Shown one piece after another: positions 1 to 10,258 of a DNA stretch of 64,000 nt (position 1 is the stretch's first letter; the number at the start of each line of letters is the position of its first letter). Under the pieces are notes generated by a model. It saw nothing but the letters and a program-made list of their open reading frames with translations. It searched no databases and had not been told where the DNA came from. The stretch covers positions 1-64,000 of the forward strand of contig JBBELK010000927.1 in NCBI GenBank assembly GCA_037783545.1. Reading direction: 5' to 3'. This DNA comes from Henricia sp. BOLD:AAB3569. Lineage: Eukaryota; Echinodermata; Asteroidea; Spinulosida; Echinasteridae. A program made the position numbers and the translations under genes.

Positions 1-1782
1 CATGCAACATTTGAAGTCGTCAGAATATTTTTTTTGACCTCCAAATTTGCCGACGTTTGGACCACACTTTGACCAAAATCCCGTCCCAAACTGGGCCGGT
101 GTCAACGACAGTCCCGAAGGACTGAGCATGGCGCACGAGTCAGGAATACACCAAAGAGGTGTGTACAGACAGCCCACAGGTTGCGGAGCATCCAGGAAGC
201 CGCCAACCCCTTTTTTTCCTAAATCTGAAATTTCTCTGCCCATTTCCCCGTAAAGTCTGTCAATTTGTTTAGGACAATGTGCGCAATATAGAGTGTTTGG
301 AGCATGCAAAATTTGAAGTTCGTCGGAATATTTTTTGACCTCCAAATTTGCCGACGTTTGGACCACACTTTGACCAAAATCCCGTCCCAAACTGGGCCGT
401 GTCAACGACAGTCCGAAGGACTGAGCATGCGCACGAGTCAGGCAATACACCAAAGAGGTGTGTACAGACAGCCACAGGTTGCGGGAGCATCCAGGAAGCG
501 CCAAACCCCTTTTTTTTCTAAACTCTGAAATTTCTCTTGCCATTTCCCGGCGAAAGTCTGTCAATTTTTTAAGGACAATGAGCGCAATATAGAGTGTTTG
601 GAGCATGCAAAATTTGAAGTTCGTCGGAATATTTTTTTGACCTCCAAATTTGCCGACGTTTGGACCACACTTTGACCAAAATCCCGTCCCAAACTGGGCC
701 CGTGTCAACGACAGTCCGAAGGAATGAGCATGCGCACGAGTCAGAATACACCAAAGAGGTGTGTACAGACAGCCACAGGTTGCGGGAGCATCCAGGAAGC
801 GCCAACCCCTTTTTTTTTCTAAACTCTGAAATTTCTCTGCCATTTCCCGGCGAAAGTCTGTCAATTTTTTAGGACAAGTGCGCAATATAGAGTGTTTGGA
901 GCATGCAAAATTTGAAGTTCGTCGAATATTTTTTGACCTCAATTTGCCGACGTTTGGACCACACTTTGACCAAAATCCGTCCCAAACTGGGCCGCGTGTC
1001 AACGACAGTCCGAAGGGACTGAGCATGCGCACGAGTCAGGAATACACCAAAGAGGTGTGTTACAGACAGCACAGGTTGCGGGAGCATCCAGGTAAGCGCC
1101 AACCCTTTTTTTTCTAAACTCTGAAATTTCTCTGCATTTCCCGGCGAAAGTCTGTCAATTTTTTAGGACAAGTGCGCAATATAGAGTGTTTGGAGCATGC
1201 AAAATTTGAAGTTCGTCGGAATATTTTTTGACCTCAAATTTGCCGACGTTTGGACCACACTTTGACCAAAATCCCGTCCCAAACTGGGCCGTGTCAACGA
1301 CAGTCGAAGGACTGAGCATAGCGCACGAGTCAGGAATACACCAAAGAGGTGTGTACAGACAGCCACAGGTTGCGGGAGCATCCAGGAAGCGCCAACCCTT
1401 TTTTTTCTAAACTCTGAAATTTCTCTGCCATTTCCGGCGAAAGTCTGTCAATTTTTTAGGACAAGTGCGCAATATAGAGTGTTTGGAGCATGCAAAATTG
1501 AAGTTCGTCAGGAATATTTTTTGACCTCCAAATTTGCCGACGTTTGGACCACACTTTGACCAAAATCCCGTCCCAAACTGGGCCGTGTCAACGACAGTCC
1601 GAAGGACTGAGCATGCGCACGAGTCAGGAATACACCAAAGAGGTGTGTACAGACAGCCACAGGTTGCGGGAGCATCCAGGAAGCGCCAACCCCTTTTTTT
1701 TCTAAACTCTGAAATTTCTCTGCCATTCCCGGCGAAAGTCTGTCAATTGTTTAGGACAAGTGCGCAATATAGAGTGTTTGGA
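1..1782. repeat. Irregular left-end monomers with many single-base indels
   Basis: The first six monomers step by 302, 301, 298, 294, 293 and 295 bp. They carry many one-base gains or losses, mostly in short homopolymer runs: an extra G near 101, an extra C near 115, 170 and 196, an extra A near 571, and a missing C near 978. Substitutions are far fewer than indels. This can be low consensus accuracy at a contig end or genuine poor homogenisation at an array flank. The homopolymer bias favours the first. Confidence 0.8.
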
Positions 1783-4700
1783 GCATGCAAAATTTGAAGT
1801 TCGTCGGAATATTTTTTGACCTCCAAATTTGCCGACGTTTGGACCACACTTTGACCAAAATCCCGTCCCAAACTGGGCCGTGTCAACGACAGTCCGAAGG
1901 ACTGAGCATGCGCACGAGTCAGGAATACACCAAAGAGGTGTGTACAGACAGCCACAGGTTGCGGGAGCATCCAGGAAGCGCCAACCCCTTTTTTTCTAAA
2001 CTCTGAAATTTCTCTGCCATTTCCCGGCGAAAGTCTGTCAATTTTTTAGGACAAGTGCGCAATATAGAGTGTTTGGAGCATGCAAAATTTGAAGTTCGTC
2101 GGAATATTTTTTGACCTCCAAATTTGCCGACGTTTGGACCACACTTTGACCAAAATCCCGTCCCAAACTGGGCCGTGTCAACGACAGTCCGAAGGAATGA
2201 GCATGCGCACGAGTCAGGAATACACCAAAGAGGTGTGTACAGACAGCCACAGGTTGCGGGAGCATCCAGGAAGCGCCAACCCCTTTTTTTTCTAAACTCT
2301 GAAATTTCTCTGCCATTTCCCGGCGAAAGTCTGTCAATTTTTTTAGGACAAGTGCGCAATATAGAGTGTTTGGAGCATGCAAAATTTGAAGTTCGTCGGA
2401 ATATTTTTTGACCTCCAAATTTGCCGACGTTTGGACCACACTTTGACCAAAATCCCGTCCCAAACTGGGCCGTGTCAACGACAGTCCGAAGGACTGAGCA
2501 TGCGCACGAGTCAGGAATACACCAAAGAGGTGTGTACAGACAGCCACAGGTTGCGGGAGCATCAGGAAGCGCCAACCCCTTTTTTTTCTAAACTCTGAAA
2601 TTTCTCTGCCATTTCCCGGCGAAAGTCTGTCAATTTTTTAGGACAAGTGCGCAATATAGAGTGTTTGGAGCATGCAAAATTTGAAGTTCGTCGGAATATT
2701 TTTTGACCTCCAAATTTGCCGACGTCTTGGACCACACTTTGACCAAAATCCCGTCCCAAACTGGCCGTGTCAACGACAGTCCGAAGGACTGAGCATGCGC
2801 ACGAGTCAGGAATACACAAAGAGGTGTGTACAGACAGCCACAGGTTGCGGGAGCATCAGGAAGCGCCAACCCCTTTTTTTTCTAAACTCTGAAATTTCTC
2901 TGCCATTTCCCGGCGAAAGTCTGTCAATTTTTTAGGACAAGTGCGCAATATAGAGTGTTTGGAGCATGCAAAATTTGAAGTTCGTCGGAATATTTTTTGA
3001 CCTCCAAATTTGCCGACGTTTGGACCACACTTTGACCAAAATCCCGTCCCAAACTGGGCCGTGTCAACGACAGTCCGAAGGACTGAGCATGCGCACGAGT
3101 CAGGAATACACCAAAGAGGTGTGTACAGACAGCCACAGGTTGCGAAGCATCCAGGAAGCGCCAAACCCCTTTTTTTTCTAAACTCTGAAATTTCTCTGCC
3201 ATTTCCCGGCGAAAGTCTGTCAATTTTTTAGGACAAGAGCGCAATATAGAGTGTTTGGAGCATGCAAAATTTGAAGTTCGTCGGAATATTTTGTGACCTC
3301 CAAATTTGCCGACGTTTGGACCACACTTTGACCAAAATCCCGTCCCAAACTGGGCCGTGTCAACGACAGTCCGAAGGACTGAGCATGCGCACGAGTCAGG
3401 AATACACCAAAGAGGTGTGTACAGACAGCCACAGGTTGCGGGAGCATCCAGGAAGCGCCAACCCCTTTTTTTTCTAAACTCTGAAATTTCTCTGCATTTC
3501 CCGGCGAAAGTCTGTCAATTTTTTAGGACAAGTGCGCAATATAGAGTGTTTGGAGCATGCAAAATTTGAAGTTCGTCGGAATATTGTTTGACCTCCAAAT
3601 TTGCCGACGTTTGGACCACACTTTGACCAAAATCCCGTCCCAAACTGGGCCGTGTCAACGACAGTCCGAAGGACTGAGCATGCGCACGAGTCAGGAATAC
3701 ACCAAAGAGGTGTGTACAGACAGCCACAGGTTGCGGGAGCATCCAGGAAGCGCCAACCCCTTTTTTTTCTAAACTCTGAAATTTCTCTGCATTTCCCGGC
3801 GAAAGTCTGTCAATTTTTTAGGACAAGTGCGCAATATAGAGTGTTTGGAGCATGCAAAATTTGAAGTTCGTCGGAATATTTTTTGACCTCCAAATTTGCC
3901 GACGTTTGGACCACACTTTGACCAAAATCCCGTCCCAAACTGGGCCGTGTCAACGACAGTCCGAAGGACTGAGCATGCGCACGAGTCAGGAATACACCAA
4001 AGAGGTGTGTACAGACAGCCACAGGTTGCGGGAGCATCCAGGAAGCGCCAACCCCTTTTTTTTCTAAACTCTGAAATTTCTCTGCCATTTCCCGGCGAAA
4101 GTCTGTCAATTTTTTAGGACAAGTGCGCAATATAGAGTGTTTGGAGCATGCAAAATTTGAAGTTCGTCGGAATATTTTTTGACCTCCAAATTTGCCGACG
4201 TTTGGACCACACTTTGACCAAAATCCCGTCCCAAACTGGGCCGTGTCAACGACAGTCCGAAGGACTGAGCATGCGCACGAGTCAGGAATACACCAAAGAG
4301 GTGTGTACAGACAGCCACAGGTTGCGGGAGCATCCAGGAAGCGCCAACCCCTTTTTTTCTAAACTCTGAAATTTCTCTGCCATTTCCGGCGAAAGTCTGT
4401 CAATTTTTTAGGACAAGTGCGCAATATAGAGTGTTTGGAGCATGCAAAATTTGAAGTTCGTCGAATATTTTTTGACCTCCAAATTTGCCGACGTTTGGAC
4501 CACACTTTGACCAAAATCCCGTCCCAAACTGGGCCGTGTCAACGACAGTCCGAAGGACTGAGCATGCGCACGAGTCAGGAATACACCAAAGAGGTGTGTA
4601 CAGACAGCCACAGGTTGCGGGAGCATCCAGGAAGCGCCAACCCCTTTTTTTTTCTAAACTCTGAAATTTCTCTGCCATTTCCCGGCGAAAGTCTGTCAAT

Positions 4701-7700
4701 TTTTTAGGACAAGTGCGCAATATAGAGTGTTTGGAGCATGCAAAATTTGAAGTTCGTCGAATATTTTTTGACCTCCAAATTTGCCGACGTTTGGACCACA
4801 CTTTGACCAAAATCCCGTCCCAAACTGGGCCGTGTCAACGACAGTCCGAAGGACTGAGCATGCGCACGAGTCAGGAATACACCAAAGAGGTGTGTACAGA
4901 CAGCCACAGGTTGCGGGAGCATCCAGGAAGCGCCAACCCCTTTTTTTTCTAAACTCTGAAATTTCTCTGCCATTTCCCGGCGAAAGTCTGTCAATTTTTT
5001 AGGACAAGTGCGCAATATAGAGTGTTTGGAGCATGCAAAATTTGAAGTTCGTCGGAATATTTTTTGACCTCCAAATTTGCCGACGTTTGGACCACACTTT
5101 GACCAAAATCCCGTCCCAAACTGGGACCGTGTCAACGACAGTCCGAAGGACTGAGCATGCGCACGAGTCAGGAATACACCAAAGAGGTGTGTACAGACAG
5201 CCACAGGTTGCGGGAGCATCCAGGAAGCGCCAACCCCTTTTTTTTCTAAACTCTGAAATTTCTCTGCCATTTCCCGGCGAAAGTCTGTCAATTTTTTAGG
5301 ACAAGTGCGCAATATAGAGTGTTTGGAGCATGCAAAATTTGAAGTTCGTCGGAATATTTTTTGACCTCCAAATTTGCCGACGTTTGGACCACACTTTGAC
5401 CAAAATCCCGTCCCAAACTGGGCCGTGTCAACGACAGTCCGAAGGACTGAGCATGCGCACGAGTCAGGAATACACCAAGAGGTGTGTACAGACAGCCACA
5501 GGTTGCGGGAGCATCCAGGAAGCGCCAACCCCTTTTTTTTCTAAACTCTGAAATTTCTCTGCCATTTCCCGCGAAAGTCTGTCAATTTTTTAGGAACAAG
5601 TGCGCAATATAGAGTGTTTGGAGCATGCAAAATTTGAAGTTCGTCGGAATATTTTTTGACCTCCAAATTTGCCGACGTTTGGACCACACTTTGACCAAAA
5701 TCCCGTCCCAAACTGGGCCGTGTCAACGACAGTCCGAAGGACTGAGCATGCGCACGAGTCAGGAATACACCAAAGAGGTGTGTACAGACAGCCACAGGTT
5801 GCGGAGCATCCAGGAAGCGCCAACCCCTTTTTTTTCTAAACTCTGAAATTTCTCTGCCATTCCCGCGAAAGTCTGTCAATTTTTTAGGACAAGTGCGCAA
5901 TATAGAGTGTTTGGAGCATGCAAAATTTGAAGTTCGTCGGAATATTTTTTGACCTCCAAATTTGCCGACGTTTGGACCACACTTTGACCAAAATCCCGTC
6001 CCAAACTGGGCCGTGTCAACGACAGTCCGAAGGACTGAGCATGCGCACGAGTCAGGAATACACCAAAGAGGTGTGTACAGACAGCCACAGGTTGCGGGAG
6101 CATCCAGGAAGCGCCAACCCCTTTTTTTTCTAAACTCTGAAATTTCTCTGCCATTTCCGGCGAAAGTCTGTCAATTTTTTAGGACAAGTGCGCAATATAG
6201 AGTGTTTGGAGCATGCAAAATTTGAAGTTCGTCGGAATATTTTTTGACCTCCAAATTTGCCGACGTTTGGACCACACTTTGACCAAAATCCCGTCCCAAA
6301 CTGGGCCGTGTCAACGACAGTCCGAAGGACTGAGCATGCGCACGAGTCAGGAATACACCAAAGAGGTGTGTACAGACAGCCACAGGTTGCGGGAGCATCC
6401 AGGAAGCGCCAACCCCTTTTTTTCTAAACTCTGAAATTTCTCTGCCATTTCCCGGCGAAAGTCTGTCAATTTTTTAGGACAAGTGCGCAATATAGAGTGT
6501 TTGGAGCATGCAAAATTTGAAGTTCGTCGGAATATTTTTTGACCTCCAAATTTGCCGACGTTTGGACCACACTTTGACCAAAATCCCGTCCCAAACTGGG
6601 CCGTGTCAACGACAGTCCGAAGGACTGAGCATGCGCACGAGTCAGGAATACACCAAAGAGGTGTGTACAGACAGCCACAGGTTGCGGAGCATCCAGGAAG
6701 CGCCAACCCCTTTTTTTTCTAAACTCTGAAATTTCTCTGCCATTTCCCGGCGAAAGTCTGTCAATTTTTTTAGGACAAGTGCGCAATATAGAGTGTTTGG
6801 AGCATGCAAAATTTGAAGTTCGTCGGAATATTTTTGACCTCCAAATTTGCCGACGTTTGGACCACACTTTGACCAAATCCCGTCCCAAACTGGGCCGTGT
6901 CAACGACAGTCCGAAGGACTGAGCATGCGCACGAGTCAGGAATACACCAAAGAGGTGTGTACAGACAGCCACAGGTTGCGGGAGCATCCAGGAAGCGCCA
7001 ACCCCTTTTTTTCTAAACTCTGAAATTTCTCTGCCATTTCCCGGCGAAAGTCTGTCAATTTTTTAGGACAAGTGCGCAATATAGAGTGTTTGGAGCATGC
7101 AAAATTTGAAGTTCGTCGGAATATTTTTGACCTCCAAATTTGCCGACGTTTGGACCACACTTTGACCAAAATCCCGTCCCAAACTGGGCCGTGTCAACGA
7201 CAGTCCGAAGGACTGAGCATGCGCACGAGTCAGGAATACACCAAAGAGGTGTGTACAGACAGCCACAGGTTGCGGAGCATCCAGGAAGCGCCAACCCCTT
7301 TTTTTTCTAAACTCTGAAATTTCTCTGCCATTTCCCGGCGAAAGTCTGTCAATTTTTTAGGACAAGTGCGCAATATAGAGTGTTTGGAGCATGCAAAATT
7401 TGAAGTTCGTCGGAATATTTTTTGACCTCCAAATTTGCCGACGTTTGGACCACACTTTGACCAAAATCCCGTCCCAAACTGGGCCGTGTCAACGACAGTC
7501 CGAAGGACTGAGCATGCGCACGAGTCAGGAATACACCAAAGAGGTGTGTACAGACAGCCACAGGTTGCGGGAGCATCCAGGAAGCGCCAACCCCTTTTTT
7601 TTCTAAACTCTGAAATTTCTCTGCCATTTCCCGGCGAAAGTCTGTCAATTTTTTAGGACAAGTGCGCAATATAGAGTGTTTGGAGCATGCAAAATTTGAA

Positions 7701-10063
7701 GTTCGTCGGAATATTTTTTGACCTCCAAATTTGCCGACGTTTGGACCACACTTTGACCAAAAATCCCGTCCCAAACTGGGCCGTGTCAACGACAGTCCGA
7801 AGGACTGAGCATGCGCACGAGTCAGGAATACACCAAAGAGGTGTGTACAGACAGCCACAGGTTGCGGAGCATCCAGGAAGCGCCAACCCCTTTTTTTCTA
7901 ACTCTGAAATTTCTCTGCCATTTCCCGGCGAAAGTCTGTCAATTTTTTAGGACAAGTGCGCAATATAGAGTGTTTGGAGCATGCAAAATTTGAAGTTCGT
8001 CGGAATATTTTTTGACCTCCAAATTTGCCGACGTTTGGACCACACTTTGACCAAAATCCCGTCCCAAACTGGGCCGTGTCAACGACAGTCCGAAGGACTG
8101 AGCATGCGCACGAGTCAGGAATACACCAAAGAGGTGTGTACAGACAGCCACAGGTTGCGGGAGCATCCAGGAAGCGCCAACCCCTTTTTTTTCTAAACTC
8201 TGAAATTTCTCTGCCATTTCCCGGCGAAAGTCTGTCAATTTTTTAGGACAAGTGCGCAATATAGAGTGTTTGGAGCATGCAAAATTTGAAGTTCGTCGGA
8301 ATATTTTTTGACCTCCAAATTTGCCGACGTTTGGACCACACTTTGACCAAAATCCCGTCCCAAACTGGGCCGTGTCAACGACAGTCCGAAGGACTGAGCA
8401 TGCGCACGAGTCAGGAATACACCAAAGAGGTGTGTACAGACAGCCACAGGTTTGCGGGAGCATCCAGGAAGCGCCAACCCCTTTTTTTTCTAAACTCTGA
8501 AATTTCTCTGCCATTTCCCGGCGAAAGTCTGTCAATTTTTTAGGACAAGTGCGCAATATAGAGTGTTTGGAGCATGCAAAATTTGAAGTTCGTCGGAATA
8601 TTTTTTGACCTCCAAATTTGCCGACGTTTGGACCACACTTTGACCAAAATCCCGTCCCAAACTGGCCGTGTCAACGACAGTCCGAAGGACTGAGCATGCG
8701 CACGAGTCAGGAATACACCAAAGAGGTGTGTACAGACAGCCACAGGTTGCGGGAGCATCCAGGAAGCGCCAACCCCTTTTTTTTCTAAACTCTGAAATTT
8801 CTCTGCCATTTCCGGCGAAAGTCTGTCAATTTTTTAGGACAAGTGCGCAATATAGAGTGTTTGGAGCATGCAAAATTTGAAGTTCGTCGGAATATTTTTT
8901 GACCTCCAAATTTGCCGACGTTTGGACCACACTTTGACCAAAATCCCGTCCCAAACTGGGCCGTGTCAACGACAGTCCGAAGGACTGAGCATGCGCACGA
9001 GTCAGGAATACACCAAAGAGGTGTGTACAGACAGCCACAGGTTGCGGGAGCATCCAGGAAGCGCCAACCCCTTTTTTTCTAAACTCTGAAATTTCTCTGC
9101 CATTTCCCGGCGAAAGTCTGTCAATTTTTTAGGACAAGTGCGCAATATAGAGTGTTTGGAGCATGCAAAATTTGAAGTTCGTCGGAATATTTTTTGACCT
9201 CCAAATTTGCCGACGTTTGGACCACACTTTGACCAAAATCCCGTCCCAAACTGGGCCGTGTCAACGACAGTCGAAGGACTGAGCATGCGCACGAGTCAGG
9301 AATACACCAAAGAGGTGTGTACAGACAGCCACAGGTTGCGGGAGCATCCAGGAAGCGCCAACCCCTTTTTTTCTAAACTCTGAAATTTCTCTGCCATTTC
9401 CGGCGAAAGTCTGTCAATTTTTTAGGACAAGTGCGCAATATAGAGTGTTTGGAGCATGCAAAATTTGAAGTTCGTCGGAATATTTTTTGACCTCCAAATT
9501 TGCCGACGTTTGGACCACACTTTGACCAAAATCCCGTCCCAAACTGGGACGTGTCAACGACAGTCCGAAGGACTGAGCATGCGCACGAGTCAGGAATACA
9601 CCAAAGAGGTGTGTACAGACAGCCACAGGTTGCGGGAGCATCCAGGAAGCGCCAACCCCTTTTTTTTCTAAACTCTGAAATTTCTCTGCCATTTCCCGGC
9701 GAAAGTCTGTCAATTTTTTAGGACAAGTGCGCAATATAGAGTGTTTGGAGCATGCAAAATTTGAAGTTCGTCGGAATATTTTTTGACCTCCAAATTTGCC
9801 GACGTTTGGACCACACTTTGACCAAAATCCCGTCCCAAACTGGGCCGTGTCAACGACAGTCCGAAGGACTGAGCATGCGCACGAGTCAGGAATACACCAA
9901 AGAGGTGTGTACAGACAGCCACAGGTTGCGGGAGCATCCAGGAAGCGCCAACCCCTTTTTTTTCTAAACTCTGAAATTTCTCTGCCATTTCCGGCGAAAG
10001 TCTGTCAATTTTTTAGGACAAGTGCGCAATATAGAGTGTTTGGAGCATGCAAAATTTGAAGTT

Positions 10064-10099
10064 CGTCGGAATATTTTTTGACCTCCAAATTTGCCGACG
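10064..10099. other. Inverted repeat CGTCGG / CCGACG with 24-bp spacer
   Basis: CGTCGG (10064-10069) and CCGACG (10094-10099) are reverse complements. The 24-bp AT-rich spacer holds a T6 tract and the 8-bp palindrome CAAATTTG (10086-10093). The arms contain four of the monomer's fifteen CpGs. The left arm loses a G in some copies (e.g. near 4460, 4757, 23069), and the site just inside it is where the GGAAAATT and TTTGTTG subtypes change. No function can be assigned. Confidence 0.6.
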
Positions 10100-10118
10100 T
10101 TTGGACCACACTTTGACC
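10077..10118. other. Three TTTG(G)ACC motifs within 42 bp
   Basis: TTTGACC occurs at 10077-10083 and 10112-10118, with TTTGGACC at 10100-10107 between them. All three are in the same direction and recur in nearly every monomer. TGACC(T) resembles the half-site of some nuclear receptors, and TTGACC resembles a plant W-box. The match is too short to name a factor. It may be a remnant of an internal duplication or a repeated protein-binding site. Confidence 0.5.
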
Positions 10119-10151
10119 AAAATCCCGTCCCAAACTGGGCCGTGTCAACGA

Positions 10152-10166
10152 CAGTCCGAAGGACTG
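10152..10166. other. 15-bp dyad with GAA loop (potential DNA mini-hairpin), one per monomer
   Basis: CAGTCC-GAA-GGACTG is a perfect 6-bp stem with a 3-base loop, at monomer bases 108-122. The loop is GAA closed by a C-G pair, the arrangement known from unusually stable GNA-loop DNA mini-hairpins such as d(GCGAAGC). The dyad is present in nearly every copy. About eleven copies (e.g. near 41499, 44159, 54797, 63647) change the first base to G and lose the outer pair. Three copies (near 45349, 48597, 51256) have an AAA loop. Cruciform extrusion or protein binding is inference. Conservation alone proves little because the whole monomer is homogenised. Confidence 0.85.
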
Positions 10167-10188
10167 AGCATGCGCACGAGTCAGGAAT

Positions 10189-10203
10189 ACACCAAAGAGG
10201 TGT
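10189..10203. other. Second 15-bp dyad, ACACC-AAAGA-GGTGT, one per monomer
   Basis: This is a perfect 5-bp stem around a 5-base loop at monomer bases 145-159. It can extend by a T-G wobble and one A-T pair. It overlaps by one base the palindrome TGTACA at 10203-10208. Its centre is 37 bp from the centre of the first dyad, so the middle of each monomer carries two adjacent dyads. A 3-bp deletion in the monomer at 17728 removes part of the left arm. Confidence 0.8.
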
Positions 10204-10250
10204 GTACAGACAGCCACAGGTTGCGGGAGCATCCAGGAAGCGCCAACCCC

Positions 10251-10258
10251 TTTTTTTT
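10251..10258. other. Variable T7/T8 tract that sets monomer length
   Basis: The tract follows CCAACCCC at monomer base 207. T7 gives 295-bp copies and T8 gives 296-bp copies. T6 occurs near 31840, 38645 and 63450; T9 near 27390, 27690, 29465, 34200, 52830 and 53125; T10 near 30955. In the ordered blocks (39.6-53.5 kb) T8 and T7 alternate with HOR position, so most length differences there are inherited rather than random. Two further T6 tracts lie at 10074-10079 and 10305-10310. Confidence 0.85.

Noticed and set aside
3852-4067. Recurrent 70-106-codon open frames on both strands in nearly every monomer
   Set aside because: They recur because the DNA is homogenised, not because a protein is kept. 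Frames on both strands overlap fully, and variants change residues or frame without pattern. I treat them as shadows of the satellite.
10063-10077. Possible CENP-B box (TTCG....A..CGGG)
   Set aside because: TTCGTCGGA at 10063 matches the left half of the motif, but the required CGGG is replaced by ATTT. No better match is found on either strand of the monomer.
10043-10173. Origin of the monomer from an internal ~123-bp duplication, suggested by GAGCATGC at 10043 and 10166
   Set aside because: Similarity stops after the 8-mer, and the flanking sequences do not align convincingly. A shared 8-mer in 296 bp is weak evidence.
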